Positions 26,892-35,674 of a stretch of 64,000 bases of DNA are shown here, one piece after another; positions within the stretch are counted from its first letter, which is position 1; every line of letters begins with the position of its first letter. The position numbers and the translations under genes are program-made. Under the pieces are notes generated by a model. That model was not told where the DNA came from and ran no database searches. It worked only from the letters and a program-made list of their open reading frames with translations. The DNA is taken from positions 124,001 through 188,000 of the forward strand of contig JADYZP010000028.1 in assembly GCA_020853025.1 (NCBI GenBank), read 5' to 3'. Source of the stretch: Burkholderiales bacterium. Lineage in GTDB: Bacteria > Pseudomonadota > Gammaproteobacteria > Burkholderiales > Casimicrobiaceae.

Positions 26892-27257
26892 ATGACAATG
26901 ACAATGCAGCGGCGCCAGCGCGGGCTGTCGATGATCGGTTTCCTGTTCGTCGCTATCGTGTTGATGGTCGTGGCGCTGCTGACGTTCCGGATGGCGCCGG
27001 CGTACATCGAGTTCTATACGGTCCAGAAGGCGCTCGAAGCCGCGCTCGCCGACACCAACGATCCGACGCTCACCAACGTCCGTCGCGCCATGGACCGGAA
27101 GCTGTCTGCCGACTACGCAGAAGCCATTTCCGCGAAGGACGTCAACGTGGTCAAGAACGGCAACGTGGTCACCGCTTCGGTAAGCTGGGAGAAGCGACTG
27201 CCGCTGGTGTACAACGTGAGCCTGCTGCTGGAGTTCGACGCGAGCGCGTCGCGCTAG
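26892..27257 (+). CDS. DUF4845 single-pass membrane protein
   Basis: 121 residues with one membrane helix at about 12-30 (GLSMIGFLFVAIVLMVVALL) followed by a small soluble domain (MAPAYIEFYTVQKALEAAL). The N-terminus RRQRGLSMIGFL looks like a type IV prepilin leader, although a Glu at position +5 is missing. The family sits between lepB and rnc in betaproteobacteria and has no assigned function. ATG 26892 is chosen because GGGGAG lies 7 bases upstream; GTG 26865 and ATG 26868 are less likely. Confidence 0.82.
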   Translation: MTMTMQRRQRGLSMIGFLFVAIVLMVVALLTFRMAPAYIEFYTVQKALEAALADTNDPTLTNVRRAMDRKLSADYAEAISAKDVNVVKNGNVVTASVSWEKRLPLVYNVSLLLEFDASASR

Positions 27258-27276
27258 CGTCGCAGCGCGCAAACGG

Positions 27277-27972
27277 ATGGCCGCCACGCTGCGTGACCAC
27301 CTGCGCTATTCCTTTCATCGGCCGGAGCTTCTCCGCCAGGCGCTGACGCACCGCAGTTTCGGTGCGGCACACAACGAGCGCCTGGAATTCGTCGGTGACG
27401 CGGTGTTGAACTGCGCGATCGGACTGGCGCTGTTCCGGCGTCATCCGATGCTGGCCGAAGGCGACCTGTCGCGTGTACGGGCGGCGCTGGTCAACCAGGA
27501 AACCTTGGCGCGCGTGGCGCGGCGGCTCGGTCTCGGCAGCCAGATCAGCCTGGGCGAAGGCGAGCAGAAGAGCGGCGGCGGCGAGCGTCCGTCAATCCTC
27601 GCCGATGCGCTCGAAGCCGTGTTTGGCGCGGTGTTCATCGACGCCGGCTTCGACCAGGCGTTCGAGGTGATCGTCGCCTGCTACGGCGACGTGCTCGAGA
27701 ACGCCGATCCGGCCGCGCTGGGCAAGGATCCGAAGACGCGGCTGCAGGAATGGTTGCAGGCGCGCAAGCTTCCGGTTCCCGAATACGTGGTGACGGCGGT
27801 CACCGGCGAGGCGCACGCGCAGACCTTCGAGGTCGAGTGCCGGATCGCGTCGCTCGGGCGGTCGGCGACGGGCCGCGGCAGCAGCCGGCGCGCTGCCGAG
27901 CAGGCGGCCGCCGAGGCCGCGGGCGTCGATGTCGTGCAGCACGACCAGCGGGCGCCGCGTGCGGGTGCCTGA
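27277..27972 (+). CDS. rnc: Ribonuclease III
   Basis: Cuts double-stranded RNA in rRNA and mRNA processing. 231 residues. The signature NERLEFVGDAVL (residues 33-44) carries catalytic Glu37 and Asp41, and the second acidic site is in DALEAVFGAVFID. The double-stranded RNA-binding domain is at about 155-220 (KTRLQEWLQARKLPVPEY). The 3' end overlaps the era start. Confidence 0.96.
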   Translation: MAATLRDHLRYSFHRPELLRQALTHRSFGAAHNERLEFVGDAVLNCAIGLALFRRHPMLAEGDLSRVRAALVNQETLARVARRLGLGSQISLGEGEQKSGGGERPSILADALEAVFGAVFIDAGFDQAFEVIVACYGDVLENADPAALGKDPKTRLQEWLQARKLPVPEYVVTAVTGEAHAQTFEVECRIASLGRSATGRGSSRRAAEQAAAEAAGVDVVQHDQRAPRAGA

Positions 27973-28861
27973 TTCTGCGCCACCCCCGTATCGCTGCGGC
28001 TACGTCGCCATCGTCGGGCGTCCCAGCGTAGGCAAGTCGACGCTGATGAACGCGCTGGTGGGAAGCAAGATCAGCATCACGTCGAAAAAGCCGCAGACGA
28101 CACGCCATCGAATCGTCGGTATCGACACCGGTGCGACCGCACAGTGCATCTACGTCGACACTCCCGGCTTTCAGACCCGTCACCGATCGCGGCTGAACGA
28201 CCGCCTGAACCAGGCGGTGCGTGCGGCGCTGGCCGATGTCGACGGGGTGGTGCTGGTCCTCGATGCGACACGTATCACCGAGGCCGATCGTGCGGTAGCA
28301 CGGTTGCTGCCGGAGACGGTGCCGGTGATCGCCGCCGTCAACAAGATCGACCTCGTCGCCGACAAGTCCGCGCTGTTGCCGCGGATCGCCGACGTTGCCC
28401 AACTGCATGCGTTCGCGGCCATCGTTCCGATCTCGGCCGCTCGCGGGACGCAGCTGCCGGAGTTGAAGGCGGAAATCGCGAAGCTGTTGCCACTGTCGCC
28501 GCCGCTGTATCCGGACGGCGAGCTGACCGATCGTGACGAGCGCTTTCTCGCGGCCGAGTTCATCCGGGAAAAGATCTTCCGCCAGCTGGGAGATGAAGTG
28601 CCGTATGCGACTACGGTGGGCATCGAGTCCTTTGTCGTCGACGGCGCGCTGCGGCGAATCCACGCGACCGTCTACGTCGACAAGACCAGCCAACGCGCGA
28701 TTTTGCTCGGCGAAGGCGGCGTCCGCATGAAGGCGATCGCCAGCGAGGCGCGCGCCGACATGGAAAGGCTGTTCGGCGGCCGGGTATTCCTCGAGGTCTG
28801 GGTCCGCGTCAAGCGCGGCTGGGCAGCCACCGACGCGTCTCTGGCGCGCTTCGGCTACTGA
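27965..28861 (+). CDS. era: GTPase Era
   Basis: GTPase needed for 30S subunit maturation. 298 residues from GTG 27965, which overlaps the rnc stop by 8 bases; GTG 27959 and ATG 27929 are also in frame. G1 is GRPSVGKST (usually GRPNVGKS, so Asn is replaced by Ser), G3 is DTPGFQT, G4 is NKID. The C-terminal KH domain has GEGGVRMKAI and ends FLEVWVRVKRGWA. The rnc-era-recO-pdxJ order is standard. Confidence 0.95.
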   Translation: MPDSAPPPYRCGYVAIVGRPSVGKSTLMNALVGSKISITSKKPQTTRHRIVGIDTGATAQCIYVDTPGFQTRHRSRLNDRLNQAVRAALADVDGVVLVLDATRITEADRAVARLLPETVPVIAAVNKIDLVADKSALLPRIADVAQLHAFAAIVPISAARGTQLPELKAEIAKLLPLSPPLYPDGELTDRDERFLAAEFIREKIFRQLGDEVPYATTVGIESFVVDGALRRIHATVYVDKTSQRAILLGEGGVRMKAIASEARADMERLFGGRVFLEVWVRVKRGWAATDASLARFGY

Positions 28862-28875
28862 AAACGGCGGCGGCC

Positions 28876-29652
28876 GTGGCCCACCGGCAGCCGATGGAGC
28901 GCCGCGACGACGAGCCCGCGTTCGTGCTGCATGCCTATCCGTACCGCGAAACGAGCCTCATCGTCGAGGCGTTCACACCAGGCCACGGGCGGGTGGCGAT
29001 GGTCGCCCGCGGCGCCAGGCGGCCGCGCTCGGAAACGCGGGGGCTGTTGCAGGCGTTTCAGCCGCTGACGCTGTCGTGGGCGGGCGCAGGAGAACTGAAG
29101 ACGCTGCGTGATGCCCAGTGGCGCGGCGGGTTGCCGCTGCCCGGCGGTTCGGCGCTGCTTTGCGGCTTCTACCTGAACGAGCTGCTGCTGAAGCTGCTTC
29201 CACGCGAAGATCCGCATCCGGCGCTGTTCGACGATTACGCTACCGCGCTGGCGGCGCTGGCCGCGCAACCGGCCGCCGTAGTGCAGGCGACGGTACTGCG
29301 GCGCTTCGAGGTCAGGCTGCTCGCCGAGTTGGGCTATGCGCTGCTGCTCACGCACGACGCGGATTCGGGGGCGACGATCGATCCCGCCGCCATGTACCAT
29401 TACGTCTTCGACCGCGGGCCGTGTCGGGCGACGGGCGGCGAAGTGCGCGAGCCCGCGCCGCGCGTGCCGTTGGTCCGCGGCGCTACGTTGCTCGGTCTCG
29501 CCGCGCACACGTTTCCGGATGCCGACTCGGCGGCCGAAGCCAAACGGCTGATGCGCGAAATTCTCGACCATCATCTCGAGGAACGGCATATTTTCAGCAG
29601 GCGGATCGTGCGCGATCTCCTTGCTCTGGACGAGGAAGGAACGGCATCTTGA
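28876..29652 (+). CDS. recO: DNA repair protein RecO
   Basis: Recombination mediator acting with RecR to load RecA. 258 residues from GTG 28876; ATG 28894 is a shorter option. The N-terminal OB fold begins PAFVLHAYPYRETSLIVEAFT, the family's best-conserved block. The helical C-terminal part contains the LRRFEVRLLAELGYAL core. No four-cysteine zinc finger is seen, as in E. coli RecO. Its stop overlaps the TTG start of pdxJ. Confidence 0.92.
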   Translation: MAHRQPMERRDDEPAFVLHAYPYRETSLIVEAFTPGHGRVAMVARGARRPRSETRGLLQAFQPLTLSWAGAGELKTLRDAQWRGGLPLPGGSALLCGFYLNELLLKLLPREDPHPALFDDYATALAALAAQPAAVVQATVLRRFEVRLLAELGYALLLTHDADSGATIDPAAMYHYVFDRGPCRATGGEVREPAPRVPLVRGATLLGLAAHTFPDADSAAEAKRLMREILDHHLEERHIFSRRIVRDLLALDEEGTAS

Positions 29653-30410
29653 TCGAGTTGGGTGTGAACATCGACCATGTCGCGACGCTGCGGCAAGCGC
29701 GCCGCACCTACGAACCCGACCCCGTGTGGGCGGCCGTCGAAGCGCATCTGGGCGGCGCTGACGGCATTACCGTCCACCTGCGCGAGGACCGCCGGCATAT
29801 CCATGACGAGGACGTGCGGCGCCTGCGCGAACTCGTGCACATCAAGCTCAATCTCGAAATGGCGGCCACCCCGGAGATGATCGATATCGCGTGTCGCGTC
29901 AAGCCCGAGATGGCGATGCTGGTTCCGGAAGGGCGGCACGAGATCACCACCGAAGGGGGTCTCGACGTCGCCGGCGCCGAGGGCACGCTGCGCGCGGTCG
30001 TGGCCCGGCTCGCGGATGCGGGGATTGTCACGTCGGTGTTCATCGACGCCGAGCTCGCGCAGGTCGAGGCCGCAGCCAGGATCGGCGCGCGTGTCTGCGA
30101 GGTGCACACCGGCCCCTACGCACACGCATTTCACGCCAAGGGCCGCGATCCTGAAAGCGCGGCGGTGGTCGCCGAACTGGCGCGAATCCGCGCGGCGGGT
30201 GATGCGATCCGGGAACTCGGCATGCGCTTCAACGCCGGTCACGCGCTCAACTATTTCAACGTGCAGCCGGTCGCGGCGCTGCCTGGCGTGCGCGAACTGC
30301 ACATCGGACACGCGATCGTGTCGCGTGCGATGTTCTGCGGGCTGCGCGACGCCGTACAGCAGATGAAGGCACTGCTGCGCGAAGCCGCGCATAGCTGCGG
30401 GGAATCATGA
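29649..30410 (+). CDS. pdxJ: Pyridoxine 5'-phosphate synthase
   Basis: Condenses 1-deoxyxylulose 5-phosphate with aminoacetone phosphate to form the B6 ring. 253 residues from TTG 29649 (TTGA overlap with the recO stop). The first strand reads IELGVNIDHVATLRQARR and the phosphate/substrate loops are GITVHLREDRRHI and FNAGHALNYFNV. Glu and His catalytic residues appear in KLNLEMAAT and RFNAGHALN. The recO-pdxJ order fits the family; acpS, often next, is absent. Confidence 0.95.
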   Translation: MIELGVNIDHVATLRQARRTYEPDPVWAAVEAHLGGADGITVHLREDRRHIHDEDVRRLRELVHIKLNLEMAATPEMIDIACRVKPEMAMLVPEGRHEITTEGGLDVAGAEGTLRAVVARLADAGIVTSVFIDAELAQVEAAARIGARVCEVHTGPYAHAFHAKGRDPESAAVVAELARIRAAGDAIRELGMRFNAGHALNYFNVQPVAALPGVRELHIGHAIVSRAMFCGLRDAVQQMKALLREAAHSCGES

Positions 30411-30420
30411 TCGCCGCCGG

Positions 30421-30479
30421 GCCGCCCCAAGGCGATCGCCCCCCAGTGGGCGGAGGGCGCGCAGCGCCGTCGGGGGGCG
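30421..30479. repeat. REP-like palindromic element between pdxJ and nagZ
   Basis: A GC-rich patch of nested inverted repeats: CGCCCCCC (30437-30444) pairs with GGGGGGCG (30472-30479), enclosing GGCGC-GCA-GCGCC; GGCGATCGCC (30431-30440) is itself a palindrome, and CCGCCC pairs with GGGCGG. It resembles the short dispersed intergenic repeats known from Burkholderiales. Only one copy is seen in this window. Confidence 0.55.
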
Positions 30480-31444
30480 TGTCATCGAGCAAAATCGCAC
30501 TTCCGCGCGGGCCGGTCGTCCTGGGTGTCGAGGGCTGCGCGCTGACGGTGCGCGATCGCGAGCGCCTGCAGCATCCGCTGGTCGGCGGCGTCATCCTCTT
30601 TGCGCGCAATTTTCGCGATTGCGCGACGCTCGCAGCGCTGACTCTGGAAATCCGTGACCTGCGCTCGCCGGCGCTGCTCGTCTGCGTCGATCATGAAGGC
30701 GGTCGTGTTCAGCGCTTTCGCGACGGTTTCACCGCCATCGCGCCTATGCGCGAGCTGGGTAGTCTGTGGGAACGCGACGCCGCGGCGGCGGCCGCCGAGG
30801 CGCGACGGCTGGGAGCGGTCGTCGGACGCGAATTGCGCGCACACGGGGTGGATTTCAGTTTCACGCCCGTGCTCGATCTCGATTTCGGCTCCAGCACCGT
30901 GATCGGTGACCGGGCGTTCTCCGGCAATCCGGACGCGGTCGCGCAGCTCGCATCGGCGTTGCGCGCCGGCTTGAACGCGGCGGGTTGCGCGGCGGTGGGC
31001 AAGCACTTCCCAGGCCATGGATTCGTCGTCGCCGACTCGCATCTGGAGGTGCCGGTCGACGAACGGTCGTACGCCGAACTGGCCGCACGCGATCTCGTTC
31101 CTTTCGCAGCGTTGGTGAAGGCGGGACTCGAGGCGGTGATGCCGGCGCACGTCGTCTACCCTGCCGTCGACGCGGTGCCGGCCGGCTACTCGCGCGTGTG
31201 GCTGCAGGAGATCCTGCGCGGCCGGCTCGTCTTCGACGGTCTCATCTTCTCCGATGACCTTGGCATGGCTGGCGCCTGCACGGCCGGCGATATCGTCGCG
31301 CGCGCCGACGCGGCGCTGATCGCCGGCTGCGACATGGTGTTGAGTTGCAACGATTTTCCTGCCGTCGACGACTTGCTGTCGCGCTGGCGGCCCGTCGCGC
31401 AGCCGGATCTCGCGCGGCGCGCGGCGCGGATGGAGGGACGTTAG
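30479..31444 (+). CDS. nagZ: Beta-N-acetylhexosaminidase NagZ
   Basis: Glycoside hydrolase family 3 enzyme that removes GlcNAc from muropeptides during cell-wall recycling in the cytoplasm. The start is set at GTG 30479 (321 residues): the in-frame ATG at 30407 would add 24 residues encoded by the REP-like repeat. Family motifs: DHEGGRVQRF, GKHFPGHGFVVADSH (the catalytic His loop) and IFSDDLGMAGA (the nucleophile Asp). The C-terminus converges on the IclR gene with a 10-bp gap. Confidence 0.93.
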   Translation: MSSSKIALPRGPVVLGVEGCALTVRDRERLQHPLVGGVILFARNFRDCATLAALTLEIRDLRSPALLVCVDHEGGRVQRFRDGFTAIAPMRELGSLWERDAAAAAAEARRLGAVVGRELRAHGVDFSFTPVLDLDFGSSTVIGDRAFSGNPDAVAQLASALRAGLNAAGCAAVGKHFPGHGFVVADSHLEVPVDERSYAELAARDLVPFAALVKAGLEAVMPAHVVYPAVDAVPAGYSRVWLQEILRGRLVFDGLIFSDDLGMAGACTAGDIVARADAALIAGCDMVLSCNDFPAVDDLLSRWRPVAQPDLARRAARMEGR

Positions 31445-31454
31445 TCCAGCAGTT

Positions 31455-32321
31455 TCAGCTCTGCCCCCGATTTTCCGAAGCCGGTCGGGAAACGGGCGGC
31501 GGCCGCCCACCCAGCCGCTGCGTCAGCTCGACGGCCGTATGCGCGACCAGTGGTCCCAGCTGCTTGATCCGCTCGTCGGGCAGGCGCGACGAGGGTCCGG
31601 CGAGCGAAATGGCGCCGAGCACCTCGGCGTGCTCGTTGAAAATCGGCGCCGCCACGCAACGCGTCGCCAGCGCATGTTCCTCGTCATCGAAGGACCAGCC
31701 GCGCTGGCGGATCACCCGCACGCTCGCCCACATCGTCTCCGGCGACGTGATCGTGTTGGCGGTGATGCGCGGCAATCCCTTGACCTTGAGGATCGCGTCG
31801 ATCTGCTCGTCGGGCAGCGCCGCGAAAATCGCCTTGCCCACACCCGACGCGTGCAGCGGAACGCGGCTGCCCAGCTTGACGATCGTGCGCATCATTTCGC
31901 GGCACTGCACCTGGTCGATGAACACCGCCTCGGTGCCGTCGAGTATGCCGAGGTTGGCGGTCTCGCCCGACTGCTCCATCAATCGCCGCATGTACGGGTG
32001 GCTTTGCGCGACGAAGTCGCGATTGGCGAGAAAGCTGGTACCGACGGTGAACGCCTGCAGTCCGATGTACCAGCGGCCGAGTTCGCCACCCTGATAGACA
32101 TAGCCCATCTTTTCCAGCGTGGCGAGCAGTCGATGCGCGGTCGATGGCGCGAGCTGCACGCGATGTGCCAAATCGGTGAGCGTAAGTCCGCCTTCGGCGC
32201 GCGCGAGCGCTTCGAGCAGCGACAACCCGCGGCTCAGGCTTTGCACCTGAGCGGTGACCGCACCGGGCTTGCCGGGGGTGCGGCCGCGCCTGGGCGGGGG
32301 GGCGGGAGGTCGATTGGACAT
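31455..32321 (-). CDS. IclR family transcriptional regulator
   Basis: 288 residues. The N-terminal winged helix (about 25-85, LTDLAHRVQLAPSTAHRLLATL) is followed by an IclR effector domain (about 95-270, with GSRVPLHASGVGKAIFAALP). IclR regulators respond to small organic acids or aromatics. It is the last gene of the minus-strand unit that begins with phnR, 49 bp behind the flavoprotein gene, so it may control that flavoprotein or its substrate. The effector is unknown. Confidence 0.9.
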   Translation of the reverse strand: MSNRPPAPPPRRGRTPGKPGAVTAQVQSLSRGLSLLEALARAEGGLTLTDLAHRVQLAPSTAHRLLATLEKMGYVYQGGELGRWYIGLQAFTVGTSFLANRDFVAQSHPYMRRLMEQSGETANLGILDGTEAVFIDQVQCREMMRTIVKLGSRVPLHASGVGKAIFAALPDEQIDAILKVKGLPRITANTITSPETMWASVRVIRQRGWSFDDEEHALATRCVAAPIFNEHAEVLGAISLAGPSSRLPDERIKQLGPLVAHTAVELTQRLGGRPPPVSRPASENRGQS

Positions 32322-32370
32322 GAACTGCGGGCGAACGACGAGCGGGGAAGCGGTCCTGCAGAGCGCGACC

Positions 32371-34803
32371 CTAGCCTAACCGCAAGTGCGGGGTCACGGC
32401 AAACAGGCGGCCGGCGACGTCGACCTGGTAACTCGCGGCCAGGATCGCGGCATCGGTGAGGACCTGGGCATCGGGCGCGGCACGCGCATAGCCCATTGCC
32501 AGTGCGCGGCCGTACCTTCGGCTGTAGCCGGCCGACGTCAGCTCGCCGACATTGCGGCCGTCCATCAGGATCGGCTCGCCGCCCCATGGATACGCATCGG
32601 GGTCGTCGAAACTGAACATCACCAGGCGCTTGCGCACGCCGTCCGCCCGTTGCGCGACCAGCGCGTCGCGGCCGGTGAACGACGCCATCTTGTCCATGGC
32701 CACCGCATAGCCCAGTCCGGCCTCCCACGGCGTCTCGTCGGGTGAGAGTTCCGCACCCCATGCGCGACGACCGGCTTCGATGCGCAGTGCGTCGAGCGCG
32801 TAGTAGCCGGCATCCTTCAATCCGAAAGCGTCGCCTTCGCCGTGCAGCGAGTCGTACAGGGTCACGCACTGGTCGGTCGGCACGACCAGTTCATAACCGG
32901 GCCCGCCGACGTAGCTCATGCGTGCGGCACGAACTCGCGCGTAGCCGACGTCGATGTCCGCCGAGGTAGAGAACGGCAGTCCCGACTTCGACAGGTCGTC
33001 CGGAGAGAGTCGCTTCAGCAGCGCCTCGGATTTCGGCCCCATCAGCGAGATCACCGAGTACGCGCTGCTGACGTCGACCAGGAGCGCGAACTCGTCCGGC
33101 CCGATCGCACGCTCGATCCATGCGGCGTCGCGCGTGGCCTGGCCCGAACCGGCGAGGATGAAGAAATGGTCGGCGGCGAGCCGCGTGATCGTGAGGTCGG
33201 ACTCGAAGCCGCCGCGCCGGTTGAGCAGCGCCGTGTAGACCATCGCGTCCACCGCAACATCGATTTGGTTGGCGCACAACCGCTGCAGCACCGCCAGCGC
33301 ATCGCGGCCCTTGAAGACAAACTTGGCGAAGGATGTCTGGTCGAAGACGACGACGTCTTCGCGGCAGGCGCGCTGCTCCTCCAATACCCAGGGCAGCCAG
33401 CCCGGCGTGTCGAGCGTGTAGGGCGCCGGCGCTTTCCCCGGTGGCAGGAAATAGTTCGCACGCTCCCAATTCAGCTTGGTGCCGAACACCGCGCCCTTCG
33501 TCAGCAGCCGATCGTAGAGCGGCGAGCGGCGCAGCGGCCGCACCGTCGCCATTTCCTCGCGCGGCCAGCGCATCGCGTAATGCAGTCCGAGCGACTCGAC
33601 GGTACGGTCGGCGAGGTGCCTGCGATTCGCGTGCAGGGGTGCAAAGCGCCGGATGTCGACGTCCCAGAGGTCGAGCGGCGCCTCGCCGCCGACGATCCAC
33701 TCGGCGATCAGCCGCCCGGCACCGCCGGAGTTGGCGATGCCGGCGGAATTGAAACCCGCGCAGACAAAATAGCCGCCGACCTCGGGCGCTTCACCGAGGA
33801 TGAAATTGCCGTCCGGCGTGAAGCTCTCCGGGCCGTTCAACAGCATCTTGATCGGCGCGGCCTCGAGGCAGGGCGTGCGATGAATCGCGTTGATCATCAG
33901 CACCTCGAACTGGTCCCAGTCCTCGGGCAGGAGCTGGAATTCGAAGTCGTCCGGAATCGGCGAGACGTTCCACGGCTTGGCGACCGGCTCGAAGCCACCC
34001 ATCACCAGCCCGCCGACTTCCTCCTTGTAGTAGATGAAGCCGTCCGGGTCGCGGATCACCGGCAGTTCCGGCGTCACGCCGGTGATAGGCTGCGTGACGA
34101 TGTAGAAATGCTCGGCCGCATAAAGCGGCACGTTGACGCCGGCACGGCGGCCGAATTCGCGCGCCCACTGCCCGCCGCAATTGACCAGCGTCTCGCAGGC
34201 AATCCGGCCGGCGCCGTCGGCGCTCTTCCAGTCCACTCCGGTCACCCGGCCGCCGGCCACGTCGACGCCGACGACCTTGACGCCCTCGAAGATCTGCGCT
34301 CCGCGCATGCGTGCGCCGCGTGCGAGCGAAGCGGTCAGGTCGGTCGGATTCGCCTTGCCATCGCCGGGAATCCAGACGGCGCCGGACAGGTCGTCGGTGC
34401 GCAGGATCGGCGCGATGCGCATCGCCTCCGATGGCGAAACGTACTCGAAGTCGATGCCGAAGCTCTTGGCGCGCGCCATCTGCCGACGCATCAGTTTGAG
34501 TCGCTCTGGCGACTTCGCGACGTTGAGGCTGCCGCACGCCTTCCATCCGGTGGCAAGCCCTGTTTCCGCTTCCAGCGTGGAATAGAGCTCGATGCCGTAG
34601 CGGCTCATCCGCGTCGCGTTGCGCGTTGCCCGCGTCTGTCCGACGAGGCCGGCTGCGTGCCACGTCGTGCCACAGGTGAGCCTGCCCTGCTCGAGCAGCA
34701 GAACGTCGGTGATCCCGAGCTTGGCGAGATGGTAGGCGGTCGACGCGCCGGCGATGCCGCCGCCGACGATGACGACGCGGGCCTGGGTGGGAATCGTGGA
34801 CAA
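32371..34803 (-). CDS. FAD-dependent oxidoreductase with GcvT domains (dimethylglycine/sarcosine dehydrogenase-like)
   Basis: 810 residues. An N-terminal DAO fold (VVIVGGGIAGASTAYHLAKLG at about 10-30) has TTWHAAGLVGQ, whose His matches the covalent-FAD histidine of dimethylglycine dehydrogenase relatives. An FAO middle domain lies at about 375-430. The C-terminal half is a folate-binding aminomethyltransferase (GcvT) module. Such enzymes oxidise an N-methyl amine and pass the one-carbon unit to tetrahydrofolate. The TTG start is supported by AGGAG 6 bases upstream, overlapping the EamA stop. Being the sixth gene of the phnR-led unit, an N-methylated aminophosphonate or a betaine-derived amine is a candidate substrate; this is inference. 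Confidence 0.85.
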   Translation of the reverse strand: MSTIPTQARVVIVGGGIAGASTAYHLAKLGITDVLLLEQGRLTCGTTWHAAGLVGQTRATRNATRMSRYGIELYSTLEAETGLATGWKACGSLNVAKSPERLKLMRRQMARAKSFGIDFEYVSPSEAMRIAPILRTDDLSGAVWIPGDGKANPTDLTASLARGARMRGAQIFEGVKVVGVDVAGGRVTGVDWKSADGAGRIACETLVNCGGQWAREFGRRAGVNVPLYAAEHFYIVTQPITGVTPELPVIRDPDGFIYYKEEVGGLVMGGFEPVAKPWNVSPIPDDFEFQLLPEDWDQFEVLMINAIHRTPCLEAAPIKMLLNGPESFTPDGNFILGEAPEVGGYFVCAGFNSAGIANSGGAGRLIAEWIVGGEAPLDLWDVDIRRFAPLHANRRHLADRTVESLGLHYAMRWPREEMATVRPLRRSPLYDRLLTKGAVFGTKLNWERANYFLPPGKAPAPYTLDTPGWLPWVLEEQRACREDVVVFDQTSFAKFVFKGRDALAVLQRLCANQIDVAVDAMVYTALLNRRGGFESDLTITRLAADHFFILAGSGQATRDAAWIERAIGPDEFALLVDVSSAYSVISLMGPKSEALLKRLSPDDLSKSGLPFSTSADIDVGYARVRAARMSYVGGPGYELVVPTDQCVTLYDSLHGEGDAFGLKDAGYYALDALRIEAGRRAWGAELSPDETPWEAGLGYAVAMDKMASFTGRDALVAQRADGVRKRLVMFSFDDPDAYPWGGEPILMDGRNVGELTSAGYSRRYGRALAMGYARAAPDAQVLTDAAILAASYQVDVAGRLFAVTPHLRLG

Positions 34804-34812
34804 GGCGGACTC

Positions 34813-35658
34813 CTAGAGTTTGAGCACGGCGACCCCGGCGACAACGCTCACCGCGCCGGCCAGGCGCGCAGCACCGAAGCCTTCCTTCAGCAGGACGGTA
34901 CCGATGATGGTCGCGAACAGCACCGAGGTTTCGCGCAGCGCGGCAACGGCAGCGATCGGCGCACGCGTCATCGCCCACAGCACGATGCCGTATGCGGCAA
35001 CACTGCAAAAGCCACCAAGCAGTCCGCGCCGCCATTGCGCACCGATGTAACTGACGGATACCGGGCCGCGATACATGCGGATCCAGGCCAGGAAAAACAG
35101 TCCCTCGAGAAACGTCATCCACAGCACGTAGGAAAGCGCGCTGCCCGCCACCCGTGCGCCGGATCCATCGACCAGCGAGTAGACGGCGATGATCGCGGCG
35201 TTGGTCAGCGCCCAGGTGACGGCGGCGCGCGAATGCCGATGCCGCTGGGCGAAGGCGATGCCGACGATGCCTCCGGAGATGAGCACGACGCCGAGCATGA
35301 CCTGCGCGCTCGGCAGTTCGCGCAGGAAGGCGATGCCCAGCAGCGTCACCAGCAGCGGGGCGGTACCGCGCATCAGCGGATAGGCGAAGGACAGGTCGCC
35401 GCTGCGATACGCTTCGGCCAGCGTGATGTAGTACGCGAAATGGATGACCGCGGATGCGAGCACGAACGGCCACGCTGCCGGATACGGCAGCGCGACGAAG
35501 GGCAGTACCGGCAGCGCGCATACCGTCGCACCGGCAACGACGGTGGCGGTGTCGAGCAGCGGGTCGCCGCCGCCCGCGCTCTTCAGCAGCGCGTTCCAGC
35601 CCGCGTGCAGCAGCCCCGCGCCGAGCACGGCGAAGGTCACGCCAAGCGACAGTTCCAC
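34813..35658 (-). CDS. EamA/DMT family transporter
   Basis: 281 residues with about ten hydrophobic helices in two EamA repeats (GAGLLHAGWNALLKSAGG at the start, FAYPLMRGTAPLLVTLLG in the first repeat, IAAVAALRETSVLFATIIG in the second). The drug/metabolite transporter superfamily exports or imports small metabolites and amino acids. GTG start. It lies 16 bp behind the Na/Pi transporter and 9 bp before the flavoprotein, so is co-transcribed with phosphonate genes; the substrate is unknown. Confidence 0.88.
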   Translation of the reverse strand: MELSLGVTFAVLGAGLLHAGWNALLKSAGGGDPLLDTATVVAGATVCALPVLPFVALPYPAAWPFVLASAVIHFAYYITLAEAYRSGDLSFAYPLMRGTAPLLVTLLGIAFLRELPSAQVMLGVVLISGGIVGIAFAQRHRHSRAAVTWALTNAAIIAVYSLVDGSGARVAGSALSYVLWMTFLEGLFFLAWIRMYRGPVSVSYIGAQWRRGLLGGFCSVAAYGIVLWAMTRAPIAAVAALRETSVLFATIIGTVLLKEGFGAARLAGAVSVVAGVAVLKL

Positions 35659-35674
35659 CTTGGTATTGCCGGCG

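Noticed and set aside
30407-30478. 24 extra N-terminal residues for NagZ
   Set aside because: Encoded by the palindromic repeat, of Gly/Pro/Arg filler composition; the family starts near residue 25 of this frame.
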